A stretch of 64,000 nt of DNA from Hallerella sp963652365 (GCA_963652365.1 CAVJTH010000001.1:163318-227317), one strand, 5' to 3'. Numbered from the stretch's first letter, positions 43,240 to 52,383 are shown. Program-made: numbers and translations. Notes: generated by a model from the letters alone, not told the origin.

Positions 43240-43664
43240 CCGATGAAAACTCCCTGCACGCCGCGGTAAATGGTCGCAAGGTCTTCGAGCGAGACCGCCT
43301 TGAGCGTGGATTCGAACGTTCCACTCACCTTGTCCCAGACATTCTTGGATTCGCAAGCTTTCTTGCGCGGACAGTCGCCTCCGCTCTGGCAGGGAACGGA
43401 CCGTAGCGACGTCTCCATCTTTCCCAAAACGTCCAGCGCGGAGATTTCCCCCGGGTTCCTGGCGAGCCTGTATCCGCCTTGCACGCCGCGGCTTCCGACG
43501 ACGAATCCCGCCTTCTTGAGCGGGATGAAGAGTTGCTCCAGGTAGCCTTCCGGAAGGCGCGTCTCCTCGGCGATCGAATGGATGCTGCGAGGGGTTTCCG
43601 CATCTCCCGTCGCCAGGCAGAGAAGCGCTTCGAGTGCGTATTGTCCGCGGGTGGAAATCTTCAT
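43236..43664 (-). CDS. Rrf2-family transcriptional regulator with IscR-like cysteine triad
   Basis: 142 residues, exactly the same length as its downstream paralogue. N-terminus MKISTRGQYALEALLCLATG; DNA-binding region RSIHSIAEETRLPEGYLEQL. The cluster motif CQSGGDCPRKKAC (C-x5-C-x5-C) lies near 100-112 with IscR spacing, so a [2Fe-2S]-type sensor is likely. Its ATG overlaps the TGA of the upstream outer-membrane protein gene and its TGA overlaps the next ATG. No isc, suf or nif genes are present in the window, so the regulon is unknown. Confidence 0.93.
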   Translation of the reverse strand: MKISTRGQYALEALLCLATGDAETPRSIHSIAEETRLPEGYLEQLFIPLKKAGFVVGSRGVQGGYRLARNPGEISALDVLGKMETSLRSVPCQSGGDCPRKKACESKNVWDKVSGTFESTLKAVSLEDLATIYRGVQGVFIG

Positions 43665-44209
43665 CGGCTGACGTCTATCGCCTTGAGCCCCGGGCGGGAA
43701 TTGGCAAAGAGGATTCCGATCGAGACACCGAATCCATGCTCGGTCTCCTTCGCGAATGTCCACTGGTAAGAACCCTTGATGCGGAAGGAAAGGAACGATT
43801 CGCGGAAAAGGTAGAGTCCCGCGTTCGCTTCTACGGTGGGTCCGAACCGGTCGCCAAACGCGTCGAGAACGTCGTCTTCGGGAAGCATGTTCACGCCCGC
43901 CATGCCGCCGACAAAAGGCGTGACGCTTGCCGGGAGCAGCATCTGCTGCAGACCGAGCTTCGCGTTGAATCCGTTGCCGGGGAAGGAGTAGCCGATGTCG
44001 CCCGTGACGCTCGTATAGGGGAGAATCTGGAAGTTCGAAACGAAGTTCATTTCGCCGAATGCCATGCGCTCGTCGCTCCAGGAATCGTTTACGGGCTTGA
44101 ATACGCCGAGCTCGAGTCCAAAGCTCGAAAACGGGTTATAGACGGAGCGTCCTTCGCCTGCGAAAGCCATTGCGGCCAGAGTACCGATAAAAAGAATCCA
44201 TTTTTTCAT
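43661..44209 (-). CDS. small outer-membrane beta-barrel-like protein
   Basis: 182 residues from the ATG at 44209 (GGAG 7 nt upstream). Signal peptide MKKWILFIGTLAAMAFAG. The mature part has alternating hydrophobic and aromatic strands (SSFGLELGVFKPVNDSW, LSFRIKGSYQWTFAKETEHG) typical of small barrels, with glycine-rich turns. No enzyme motif. It is the first gene of an operon with two Rrf2 regulators, all joined by ATGA overlaps. An unusual pairing; function unknown. Confidence 0.8.
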   Translation of the reverse strand: MKKWILFIGTLAAMAFAGEGRSVYNPFSSFGLELGVFKPVNDSWSDERMAFGEMNFVSNFQILPYTSVTGDIGYSFPGNGFNAKLGLQQMLLPASVTPFVGGMAGVNMLPEDDVLDAFGDRFGPTVEANAGLYLFRESFLSFRIKGSYQWTFAKETEHGFGVSIGILFANSRPGLKAIDVSR

Positions 44210-44372
44210 GTCGAATCTCCAATCGCAGAACATTCTGCAATGTAGCAAATTAGCAATCGTAAAAAGTGTTTTACTAGGAATTGAGGATCATTCGGATAAC
44301 GCGCCAAAAATCCCGTCTGGGCGGAATGTTTTCTATATTAAGCGGAAGTCAAAACTTAACAGAAGGATCTCT

Positions 44373-44984
44373 ATGTCTAAAATTCTGCGTATTTTCGCTC
44401 TTTCTGCCCTGGCGATGGCTTTTGTGGCATGCGCTGGCGGTGGTAAAAAGGTCACCCGCATCGAATCGGATTCCGTTGTCGATCTTTCCGGAAAGTGGAA
44501 CGATACGGATTCCCGCCTTGTCGCGGAAGAGATGATCCAGGATTGCATCGCGCGCCCCTGGTATGGCAAGCTTCTCCAGAACAAGAACGGCGAGCTTCCG
44601 ACTGTCGTCATCGGCAGCGTCCGCAACAAGAGCCACGAACACATCAACGTGGAAACCTTTATCAAGGACATGGAACGCGCTCTCATCAATTCGGGCAAGG
44701 TCGATTTCGTCGCAAGCGCCGACGAACGCAGCGAACTCCGCGCGGAACTCGCCAGCCAGTCCGGAAACGCGACCGAAGAGACCCGCAAGGAAGCGGGCCA
44801 GGAAATCGGTGCGGACCTGATGCTCACGGGAAGCCTGAACTCGATCGTCGATCAGGAAGGTGGCGAACAGGTCGTCTTCTACCAGGTTGACTTGCAGCTC
44901 GTCGATATCCAGACGCACAAGACGGTCTGGATCGGCGACAAGAAGATCAAGAAGTACATGAGCAAAAGCTCCGTCAAGATGTAA
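44373..44984 (+). CDS. LpoB-like penicillin-binding protein activator lipoprotein
   Basis: 203 residues, lipoprotein signal MSKILRIFALSALAMAFVAC with Cys20. The LpoB-type fold is recognisable: VVDLSGKWNDTDSRLVAEEM, LPTVVIGSVRNKSHEHINVE, FIKDMERALINSGKVDFVAS, GADLMLTGSLNSIVDQEGGE and VFYQVDLQLVDIQTHKTVWI. LpoB activates PBP1b from the outer membrane in E. coli; whether the same partner exists here is unknown. AGAAGGA precedes the ATG. A COG3014-like lipoprotein follows 12 nt later, a pairing seen in other bacteria. Confidence 0.88.
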   Translation: MSKILRIFALSALAMAFVACAGGGKKVTRIESDSVVDLSGKWNDTDSRLVAEEMIQDCIARPWYGKLLQNKNGELPTVVIGSVRNKSHEHINVETFIKDMERALINSGKVDFVASADERSELRAELASQSGNATEETRKEAGQEIGADLMLTGSLNSIVDQEGGEQVVFYQVDLQLVDIQTHKTVWIGDKKIKKYMSKSSVKM

Positions 44985-44996
44985 TCGGTGCGCATC

Positions 44997-46409
44997 ATGA
45001 AGAAAATCCGCTGTTCTCTGCTAGTTCTCTGTCTGTTCCTCTTGGTTTCTTGCGCCAACAAGTCGATGACCCGATACGAGGAACTTTCGAAGCCTTTGGC
45101 GAATGGCGGATTTTCCGCTACCATCGATGCCGTCCAGAAAAACCAGAAAAAGCTCTACGGCTCCAATTCCGAATTTCTCTACCACTTTGACCTTGCGACC
45201 CTCTACCACTACGACGGCAATTACCGCAAGAGCGCCGACGAGTTCGAAAAGGCGAAGCAGGTTTACGACGACCTTTACACAAAGTCCGTCACGAACGAGG
45301 CGGCTTCCATCTTGACGAACGACAACGTACGGCCGTATCGGGCGAGGCCTTTCGAAATTCTTTCCCTCTACGAGATGAACATCGTCAACTACCTCGCGAT
45401 GGGAGATGTCGATGGGGCGCTTGTCGAGGCTCGGGCTTCGGATATCGCCCTGCAGCAGCTTTACCAGAAGAGCGACAAGAAGACGAACGATGCCGGATAC
45501 TTGCGGTATCTGATCGCTCTGGTCTATGAAATGGGCGGTGAAACGGACAACGCCGCGATTTCCTACTACAAGACGGTTCGGGCCTATTCCGAAGAGCCGA
45601 CGAAGCTCCCCGCCGAAGCGCAGGCGTTTATCGTGAACCGGCTCGAAAAGAGCGGCCGCGCAAGCGACATTTCCGCGCTGAAATTTCCGAACGGAAACGT
45701 TTCGGAGACCGTTCCGATGTATGTCGATAACGCGAACGGCGAAATTGTCGTCATCGGCTATGCGGGTCACAGCGCGATTCTCGGCGAATGGATGCTTTCG
45801 GGAACCTATGTGCGCGGCGGCATTCTGAACGTGATGGGCAAGAATCCGCAATCGGGAAGAGTCGAAAGCCTGACGATCCCGTTCCCGGCGACGGCGATCG
45901 GAAGCCACGGCGGAACGACGTTCTCTGTCACGATAGCGATTCCGGAGCGCAAGGACGTTCCGTATCGCGTAGAAAACTTTGAAATCCTGCTAGATGGAAA
46001 GCCCTTGGGCTATCGCCCGGAAGTTTTCCTGGACAATACGAAAAACCTGGCCAAGAACCTGGAAGAGGAACGCGCCGTAACGCTTGGACGGACCGCGGTT
46101 CGCGTTCTCACCCGGACGATCGCTGCGCAGACCGCCAAGAAGAAGATGGAAACGAACAATGTCCTGCTGAATCTCGTGACGAGCATCGGAACGGATGTCG
46201 CCGCCGCCCAGCTGGAACAGGCCGATCTGCGGGTTGCGCTTTTCCTTCCGCACGAGGTCCGCATGGCGCGAATTCCGGCAACTCCGGGAATTCACAAGGT
46301 GACCGTTCTTGCGACAAACCGGAACGGCGGCGCCGTCAAGCGCTACGAGTTTACTGCGAACGTCAAGCCCGGCCAAAAGGCGCTTGTCATCGTTCCCGCG
46401 ATCCGCTAG
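44997..46409 (+). CDS. COG3014-like TPR lipoprotein
   Basis: 470 residues from the ATG at 44997 (a GTG at 44988 is in frame). Lipoprotein signal MKKIRCSLLVLCLFLLVSC. The N-terminal half has TPR-like helical repeats (YHFDLATLYHYDGNYRKSAD, RYLIALVYEMGGETDNAAIS). The C-terminal half is beta-rich (ETVPMYVDNANGEIVVIGYA) and ends QKALVIVPAIR. This matches the COG3014 family that often neighbours LpoB, whose exact role is unclear. It lies in an operon with the LpoB-like gene and probably the methyltransferase 11 nt downstream. Confidence 0.85.
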   Translation: MKKIRCSLLVLCLFLLVSCANKSMTRYEELSKPLANGGFSATIDAVQKNQKKLYGSNSEFLYHFDLATLYHYDGNYRKSADEFEKAKQVYDDLYTKSVTNEAASILTNDNVRPYRARPFEILSLYEMNIVNYLAMGDVDGALVEARASDIALQQLYQKSDKKTNDAGYLRYLIALVYEMGGETDNAAISYYKTVRAYSEEPTKLPAEAQAFIVNRLEKSGRASDISALKFPNGNVSETVPMYVDNANGEIVVIGYAGHSAILGEWMLSGTYVRGGILNVMGKNPQSGRVESLTIPFPATAIGSHGGTTFSVTIAIPERKDVPYRVENFEILLDGKPLGYRPEVFLDNTKNLAKNLEEERAVTLGRTAVRVLTRTIAAQTAKKKMETNNVLLNLVTSIGTDVAAAQLEQADLRVALFLPHEVRMARIPATPGIHKVTVLATNRNGGAVKRYEFTANVKPGQKALVIVPAIR

Positions 46410-46420
46410 GAGATATCCCA

Positions 46421-47101
46421 ATGCAGACGGAAGAGATAAAGGCCCGCTTTGACCAGATTTCCAAGGTCTATGACGAAAACCGGAGAAAGTTTATCCCGTG
46501 TTTCGACGACTACTATCTGACGACGGCGCGCTTTCTTTCCTCTTCGATTTCCTCGCCTAGGACGATCTTGGATCTGGGCGCGGGAACGGGGCTGTTGTCA
46601 AAGTTTCTGCATGACGAATTTCCGGATGCGAAATTTCTGCTTGTCGATGTCTCCGAGAAGATGCTCGAAGTTGCGAAAAAACGTTTTGAAGGAATTCCGA
46701 ATCTTGAATTTTCCGTCTTGGACTATACCCGGAATCTGCCCGCTCGAAAGTTTGACCTGGTAGCTTCCGCCCTTTCAATCCATCATTTGGAAGAAGACGA
46801 GAAGGAATCGCTCTATCGGAACGTGTTCCAGAACCTGGAAGCCGGTGGAACGTTTGTGAACATCGACCAGTTCAACGCGGATTCCGCGGAGATGAACGCT
46901 CTCTACGAATCGTATTGGGTAAAGTCCATTCGGGCGAGCGGCCTTTCCGAACTGGAGTTCGAACGCTGGCAGGCGCGAAGGGCGCTGGACCGGGAAAATA
47001 CGGTCGAAAAAACGAAGGCGCTTCTCTTGGGCGCGGGCTTTCGAGTCGTGGAATGTACGTACAAATTCATGAAGTTCGCCGTCGTAGTCGCGAAAAAGTA
47101 G
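46421..47101 (+). CDS. class I SAM-dependent methyltransferase
   Basis: 226 residues. The Rossmann motif I TILDLGAGTGLLSKFL lies near 48-62, motif II KFLLVDVSEKMLEVA and a post-motif LVASALSIHHLEEDEKE (as in ubiquinone/menaquinone-type enzymes). It begins with an AdoMet-type lead (IKARFDQISKVYDENRRKFI). Substrate unknown. It follows the COG3014 gene at 11 nt and converges on AlkD. No visible terminator in the 115-nt gap. Confidence 0.9.
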   Translation: MQTEEIKARFDQISKVYDENRRKFIPCFDDYYLTTARFLSSSISSPRTILDLGAGTGLLSKFLHDEFPDAKFLLVDVSEKMLEVAKKRFEGIPNLEFSVLDYTRNLPARKFDLVASALSIHHLEEDEKESLYRNVFQNLEAGGTFVNIDQFNADSAEMNALYESYWVKSIRASGLSELEFERWQARRALDRENTVEKTKALLLGAGFRVVECTYKFMKFAVVVAKK

Positions 47102-47216
47102 AACTCTCCCACAAAAGCTGTCTTTCCGGGGAAGCGCTAAAACGGTATGTGCCCGTTCGCGTCCGGATGAACCGTGCGATGGCGGATGGATGCTCCGCCG
47201 CCGATTGGACTAGCCG

Positions 47217-47879
47217 CTAGATGTTCCTCAAGACCTCTTGGGAGGTCTGCGGCGCGAGTTCCGTATCCATGACAAAGTGCCGGACTTCGTTCGGGTTGAT
47301 GCGCGCGTATTCGGAGAGTGCCCGTCCGATGCCCGTGCGGATATAGTAGTTGTCGTCCTTGGCGCAGTGCAGACAGCAGGACTTGAGAAGATCCCAGTCC
47401 GTGTGGTCGCGATACTGGAGCTGGAAAAGGATGACGCTGCGGCGTACCCAGATGTTCGGGTCGCGAATCCAGGTGGCGATTTTGTGCCGAATCGGCGGAA
47501 TTCTCCAGGCGAGATCGCCCAGGACGCTTGTCGCTATCGTATCGACCGTGTCTTTCCACGGACGGGTCTTGATGAGCGTTTTCAAAAAGCCGAGATGCTG
47601 TCCACCGAGAAGTGCCTTGTGCTTGAACAGGTAGTCGCAGGCCGCATACTGGACTTCGCGGTAAGGTTGGGACCACATGTCGGAAACCCGGGCCGCCAGT
47701 TCGTCCCCGTTCCTGGGCGGGAACTTGTCGAAAATCGGGTAGGTGGCTTCGCGACGCTTGATGACGCTGACCCCGAGGAAGTCAAAGGAATCGCGCATGC
47801 TTTTGGACATGGTACGCGCTTCTTCTTCGTTTGAGCGGGAGCGGAGCGTTAAAAGAATTTCTTGTGTGAATCGGAGCAT
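47217..47879 (-). CDS. DNA alkylation repair protein, AlkD-like (HEAT repeats)
   Basis: 220 residues. The full frame from the ATG at 47879 is kept because EILLTLRSRSNEEEARTMSK, then DSFDFLGVSVIKRREATYPI, match the AlkD N-terminus. HEAT-like helices follow: MWSQPYREVQYAACDYLFKH, TVDTIATSVLGDLAWR, and DPNIWVRRSVILFQLQYRDH, which carries the conserved W-x-RR. C-terminal DNYYIRTGIGRALSEYARIN. AlkD glycosylases remove 3- and 7-alkylpurines from DNA without base flipping. The key Trp/Asp/Arg positions look present, but were not aligned. Monocistronic. Confidence 0.9.
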   Translation of the reverse strand: MLRFTQEILLTLRSRSNEEEARTMSKSMRDSFDFLGVSVIKRREATYPIFDKFPPRNGDELAARVSDMWSQPYREVQYAACDYLFKHKALLGGQHLGFLKTLIKTRPWKDTVDTIATSVLGDLAWRIPPIRHKIATWIRDPNIWVRRSVILFQLQYRDHTDWDLLKSCCLHCAKDDNYYIRTGIGRALSEYARINPNEVRHFVMDTELAPQTSQEVLRNI

Positions 47880-47919
47880 TGCGTAAAAAATACAACTCTA
47901 TTTCGAGAATTTCTAGGTC

Positions 47920-47971
47920 TTGACAAATAGATTTTTTTAATTTAAATGTTGTTTCGCTGATTCTAGAATCA
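47920..47971 (+). promoter_or_regulatory. candidate promoter and palindromic operator, AT-hook gene
   Basis: TTGACA (47920-47925), 17-nt spacer, TAAATG (47943-47948). The perfect 14-bp palindrome TGATTCTAGAATCA lies at 47958-47971, just after the expected start of transcription. The first gene downstream starts at 48085. A repressor site is possible. Confidence 0.5.
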
Positions 47972-48084
47972 AGGACGACTCTAAAAATTGTCTCGATAAG
48001 GAACGCTCCGCTTTTTTCGCAAAGTATCTTTCGCGTTTCCTGAATAAAGGATTTTTTGGAGAAGCCCGAGTCATCCTAGCCTTG

Positions 48085-48843
48085 ATGAATACGATGGACA
48101 ATACACCGATTACACAGACAGAAAATCTCCCCGTGGTAGAAGTTCCCCCCGAATTGCGCGGTCTTTCCGACGAAGAGATTCTTGCGCTCCACCCGGTCGA
48201 TCCCGAAAAGCGCGACCGCTTTCGCCTTTCGAAGAAGGAACGGGCGGAAAAGAAGCTCGCAAAGGAACAGGCGAAGTTTCGCCGCCTGATGGAACAGTAC
48301 GAAAACCGGGACAGGATTTTCCATTCGTCGCGACCGATGCCGAAGATGTCGGATTTTGACGGAAGCGCTTCGCGGCAAGCGTCAAGTCGCCCGGTCTCGG
48401 CGCCCGCTCCGCGGAAAACGCTGTTCGTGCCGAGCCAGATGAAAAAGACGGTGACCGTGCAGGATCCTCTCGCCGCCATGCCGAAAGCCGCTCCGGCTCC
48501 GCTTCCTCCCAGGCAAAGTTCGGGTCGCGTGCTTGTCGGTTCCTTTGGCGGTGCGAAGTTCGGCGCCGCCAAGACGCAGATTATCTCCGAAGACGAACTG
48601 GCGAAAAAGCGTGCGGCGGAAGAAGCGAAACGCCAGCGCGAACTCGCGAGAAAGCGTGCCGCCATGGAACGTGCCGAGCTCGAACGCGCGGCCTTGACAA
48701 GTCCCGCAGCCCCCCAGAAGCTCGATCCGAACTCCCTGTTCAAGCCGAATTCTCCGCTTGGCGCGGCTCCCGCTTCCGAAATTCCCGAAGTTCCCGTAAA
48801 GCGCAAGCGCGGCCGCCCACGCAAAAATCCGCTACCGGAATAG
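48085..48843 (+). CDS. Pro/Ala-rich protein with C-terminal AT-hook motif
   Basis: 252 residues; start uncertain (ATG 48085 or 48094). No signal peptide. The first 80 residues are acidic then strongly charged (EILALHPVDPEKRDRFRLSK, KERAEKKLAKEQAKFRR), followed by a Pro/Ala/Ser-rich low-complexity middle, a coiled coil (DELAKKRAAEEAKRQRELAR) and a C-terminal KRKRGRPRKNP, the GRP core of an AT-hook, which binds the minor groove of AT-rich DNA. AT-hooks are uncommon in bacteria. It is probably a nucleoid-associated or regulatory protein; function unknown. Confidence 0.75.
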   Translation: MNTMDNTPITQTENLPVVEVPPELRGLSDEEILALHPVDPEKRDRFRLSKKERAEKKLAKEQAKFRRLMEQYENRDRIFHSSRPMPKMSDFDGSASRQASSRPVSAPAPRKTLFVPSQMKKTVTVQDPLAAMPKAAPAPLPPRQSSGRVLVGSFGGAKFGAAKTQIISEDELAKKRAAEEAKRQRELARKRAAMERAELERAALTSPAAPQKLDPNSLFKPNSPLGAAPASEIPEVPVKRKRGRPRKNPLPE

Positions 48844-48915
48844 CTTTTGCCTGTTTTTTCGCTTTCTTAGCCACAATTCGCAATTTTTCGCAGGGTTTGA
48901 ATATATCTTTGGGGT

Positions 48916-50886
48916 ATGAGATATGGCGATATTTCCTGTTTTCAGAGCGGTGTGGCGGTTCCCCTTTTTTCGTTGCGTTCCAAGGATAGCGTAGGGATTG
49001 GCGAGTTTTTGGACCTGGTCCCGTTTGGCGCATGGGCGAAGAAATGCGGACTGAATGTAATCCAGATCCTTCCGGTGAACGATACCGGCTACGAATCATC
49101 CCCTTACAGCGCGCGCAGCGCCTTTGCCTTGAACCCGGCCTTTATCCGCTTGCAGATAATCATCGGCGCGGAAAGCTTCACGCCGGAAATCGTGGCGTTG
49201 CAAGGGAAATACGCGGCGGAACCGAAAGTCCGCTACCAGGAAATCGCGCGGGAAAAGCGTGCCATTCTTCGAAAGATATTCGATTCGCGCTATGCGTTCC
49301 TGGAACACAACGTCGCGTTTCTCAAGTGGATCAACGCGAATCCCTGGGTGAAGCCCTATGCGGTCTATGCCGTTCTCAAGGAAAGGAACGGGGAAGCGAG
49401 CTGGAAGGACTGGCCGGAAGACTCCAACCCGGCGCCTGCACGCGTGAGCGCCCTGTTTCGCAAGCTGCATGTCGAGGCCTTGTTCCAGTGCTGGATGCAG
49501 TTCGAGGCGGAAGCCCAGTTCAAGGTGACGTGCGACAAGCTGACCGAAAGCGGAGTCTATCTGAAGGGCGACATTCCCATTCTCCTGAACGAGGACAGCG
49601 CGGATGTCTGGTACAACCGCAAGTACTTTTCCCTTTCCGATCGAGCCGGCGCTCCGCCCGACATGTTCAGCTACAGCGGACAGAACTGGGGGTTTCCGAC
49701 GTATCGCTGGGACGTTCTGGAACAGGACGGTTTCAAGTGGTGGCTCGATCGTCTTGCCGAGGCGGCAAAGTTCTACCACGCTTACCGCATCGACCATGTC
49801 CTTGGATTCTTTCGGATCTGGGCGATTCCCGAATGCGAACGGACGGGAATTCTCGGGCACTTTTCTCCGGCGATCCCGCTTACGGAAGCGGAACTCTCGG
49901 CTGCGGGATTCAGGAAGGAGACTGTCGCCTATCTGCAGAGTCCGAATTTTTCCCGGGAGCAGCTGCGGGAATTCCTGGGCGCGGCGACAGACGCCTGCGT
50001 CGAAAGGTATTTTGAACTGTTGCCGTTTACGAGCGACCGCTACGTTCTGAAGGAAGCGTTCCGGTCGGAAGGCGCGATCGTCGCGTCCGACGAAGAACAG
50101 TCCGTGAAGGACGGGCTTCTGAAAGTCCTGTGGAACCGCGTCTTCGTGCCGGGAACGCCCGAGGGAAAGTTCTATCCGTTCTGGTATTGGTATAACGCTC
50201 CGGTGCTCGGAACGCTTCCCCAGGGCGAGCAGGAATCCCTTCGAAACCTGATCCGCGCCAACGAGGCGGCGCAGGAGTCCCTGTGGTATGCGAACGGCAA
50301 GAAGCTGCTCTCCGTGCTTGCCCAGGCGACGGACATGACCGTTTGCGCCGAGGATCTGGGAGCTGTTCCGCGTTGCGTTCCGCAGGTTCTTTCGGAACTT
50401 CGGATCAATTCGCTTCGCGTGGAACGCTGGACCCGCAACTGGGATGCGCCCTCCCAGCCATACTACGAGCTTTCGGAATATCCGCGGCTTTCCGTCGCGA
50501 CGACAAGCGTTCACGATACTTCCACCCTGCTGGGCCTCTGGAAGGAAAGGGATTTTGACCGGAACTATTTCTGGTCGAGCCATCTGCATCTGGAAGGTCC
50601 CGCGCCGGAATCCCTCTCGCCGGATACGGTCCGCTTGCTCATCCGGAACATCTTCAAGGCGAACAGCCTCTTCTGCATTCCGCCTGTCCAGGACTTTCTC
50701 GCCCTGAGCGCGCGCCTTTCGCCGTCGAGTCCCGAAGACGAGCGCGTCAATACGCCGGGAACCGTCGGGCCGCAGAACTGGACTTACCGGATGCCCTGTA
50801 CCATCGAGGAGCTCGAAGAAAACGTCGCGTTGATTCGGGAAATCGCCAGCCTGACGGATGAACGCGCCAAGCGTTCTCTTGCGTAA
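48916..50886 (+). CDS. malQ: 4-alpha-glucanotransferase (GH77)
   Basis: 656 residues, no signal peptide, so cytoplasmic. It begins with SGVAVPLFSLRSKDSVGIGE, the usual GH77 lead. GLNVIQILPVNDTGYESSPY and SARSAFALNPAF follow. Catalytic residues: the nucleophile Asp in YRIDHVLGFFRIWAIPE near 293, the acid/base Glu in VCAEDLGAVPRCVPQVL near 479, and the stabilising Asp in TTSVHDTSTLLGLW near 535. It rearranges maltodextrins. The GH13 amylase follows about 20 nt downstream. Confidence 0.96.
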   Translation: MRYGDISCFQSGVAVPLFSLRSKDSVGIGEFLDLVPFGAWAKKCGLNVIQILPVNDTGYESSPYSARSAFALNPAFIRLQIIIGAESFTPEIVALQGKYAAEPKVRYQEIAREKRAILRKIFDSRYAFLEHNVAFLKWINANPWVKPYAVYAVLKERNGEASWKDWPEDSNPAPARVSALFRKLHVEALFQCWMQFEAEAQFKVTCDKLTESGVYLKGDIPILLNEDSADVWYNRKYFSLSDRAGAPPDMFSYSGQNWGFPTYRWDVLEQDGFKWWLDRLAEAAKFYHAYRIDHVLGFFRIWAIPECERTGILGHFSPAIPLTEAELSAAGFRKETVAYLQSPNFSREQLREFLGAATDACVERYFELLPFTSDRYVLKEAFRSEGAIVASDEEQSVKDGLLKVLWNRVFVPGTPEGKFYPFWYWYNAPVLGTLPQGEQESLRNLIRANEAAQESLWYANGKKLLSVLAQATDMTVCAEDLGAVPRCVPQVLSELRINSLRVERWTRNWDAPSQPYYELSEYPRLSVATTSVHDTSTLLGLWKERDFDRNYFWSSHLHLEGPAPESLSPDTVRLLIRNIFKANSLFCIPPVQDFLALSARLSPSSPEDERVNTPGTVGPQNWTYRMPCTIEELEENVALIREIASLTDERAKRSLA

Positions 50887-50908
50887 TCTTTGTATGGAAA
50901 GCCGTTTC

Positions 50909-52336
50909 ATGGACAAGGGCTGCCCGGAATGGGCGAGGTCCGCGGTCTTTTACCAGATTTTTCCGGATCGATTTGCGCGCAGTCCGCGATACGCGGCGCC
51001 GGGGCATTTCGGAAACTGGGGATCAAGGCCCGAAACTTCCGGTTTTTGCGGGGGAAATCTTCGCGGGATCCTGGAACATCTCGACTATATCCAGCGGGTC
51101 GGGGCGAACGCCCTCTATCTCTGTCCGATTTTCATGAGCGCGGCGAACCATCGTTACCATACGGTCGATTACTTTCGAATCGATCCCGTTCTCGGGACGC
51201 TTGACGATTTCGACGAACTGGTGCGAGAAGTTCATCGCCGGGGAATGCGCCTGATCCTTGACGGGGTCTTCAACCACTGCTCGCGCGGCTTCTTTCCCTT
51301 TCTGAGCGTGATGGAAGAGGGCGAAAACTCTCCGTACAGGGACTGGTTCCACATCCGCTCCTTTCCGGTCGATGCCTATTCGGAAAGCCCGAATTACGAA
51401 TGCTGGTGGGGAATGGCTCCGCTGCCCAAGTTCAACACGGACAATGTCGAAGTCCGGGAATACCTGATGCGTGTCGCCGAATTCTGGCTGCGCCGCGGAA
51501 TCGACGGCTGGCGGCTGGATGTTCCGAACGAAATCGACGATGACAGCTTTTGGCGCGAGTTCCGCCTGAGGGTCAAGAGAATCAATCCCGAAGCGTATAT
51601 CGTCGGGGAAATCTGGGAAGAACCTTCGCGATGGCTTGCCGGCGACCAGTTCGACGGCGTGATGAACTACCCGGTGCGCAAGCTCGCCCTGGAGTTTCTC
51701 TTTCCGCGCGGAATGCGATCCGCGGATGCGGTTTCGACCGGAGACACGACGGGAACTTTCGAAGGGACGCTCGGCCTTTCCGAATTCTGCGAACGGTTCC
51801 AGGCCCTTTTCGAACGGAACCTTTTTGGCGTGCAGATGAATCTCTTCGGAAGCCACGATACGGCTCGCTTGCGGACCCTCGCCGGGGAAAATCCGGACGG
51901 ATCGCTTCTCGCCAGCGCGCTTCTTCTGAGTCTTCCGGGGGCGATTTCCCTGTATTACGGGGATGAAATCGGGCTGGAAGGGGGCAAGGACCCCGACAAC
52001 AGGCGCTGCTTTCCGTGGCAGGAGCTGCCCGCTGCGGAAAACTCGGAAATCTTTCGGCTGGTGACGACGTTTCTCGCCTTTCGCAAGCGCGAAGCCGCGA
52101 TGACGCTCGGGACGCTTTCCGTTCATCCCGAAGGACAGGGGATTCTGCTCTGCCGCACTTACGGAAATACGGTCGTGGAACTTCGGCTGGGATTTCCCGG
52201 AGCGGTTCCCCTGCCCGGGATTTCGGCCCGGACCGAGGTCGTTTACGAGCGAAAGCGAATGCCAATCGAAAATGTGGCGGGCTATTTCGTGGCAAAAGGT
52301 GGGGTGGTCCTCACCAAAAGGATGCTCTCTTACTAA
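50909..52336 (+). CDS. GH13 alpha-amylase/neopullulanase-like glycosidase (cytoplasmic)
   Basis: 475 residues from the ATG at 50909, favoured by GGAAAG 7 nt upstream (50894 is the alternative). No signal peptide. GH13 regions: AVFYQIFPDRF, the DxxxNH region LILDGVFNHCSRGFF, GIDGWRLDVPNEID (nucleophile Asp), YIVGEIWEEPSRW (Glu), and LFGSHDTARLRTLA (Asp). CxGGNL and YFRIDPVLGTLDDFDELV are typical of neopullulanase/cyclomaltodextrinase-type enzymes, which act on maltodextrin or cyclodextrin. With malQ it fits internal glycogen/maltodextrin turnover, a known trait of Fibrobacter. It probably shares the malQ transcript. Confidence 0.92.
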   Translation: MDKGCPEWARSAVFYQIFPDRFARSPRYAAPGHFGNWGSRPETSGFCGGNLRGILEHLDYIQRVGANALYLCPIFMSAANHRYHTVDYFRIDPVLGTLDDFDELVREVHRRGMRLILDGVFNHCSRGFFPFLSVMEEGENSPYRDWFHIRSFPVDAYSESPNYECWWGMAPLPKFNTDNVEVREYLMRVAEFWLRRGIDGWRLDVPNEIDDDSFWREFRLRVKRINPEAYIVGEIWEEPSRWLAGDQFDGVMNYPVRKLALEFLFPRGMRSADAVSTGDTTGTFEGTLGLSEFCERFQALFERNLFGVQMNLFGSHDTARLRTLAGENPDGSLLASALLLSLPGAISLYYGDEIGLEGGKDPDNRRCFPWQELPAAENSEIFRLVTTFLAFRKREAAMTLGTLSVHPEGQGILLCRTYGNTVVELRLGFPGAVPLPGISARTEVVYERKRMPIENVAGYFVAKGGVVLTKRMLSY

Positions 52337-52383
52337 ATTTGAACGGCACTTTAGGTTTTTTACGCCTTTAAGGAAACGATCAG

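Noticed and set aside
47102..47216. Terminator sought between the methyltransferase and alkD-like genes
   Set aside because: No stem followed by a T run could be found in this gap.
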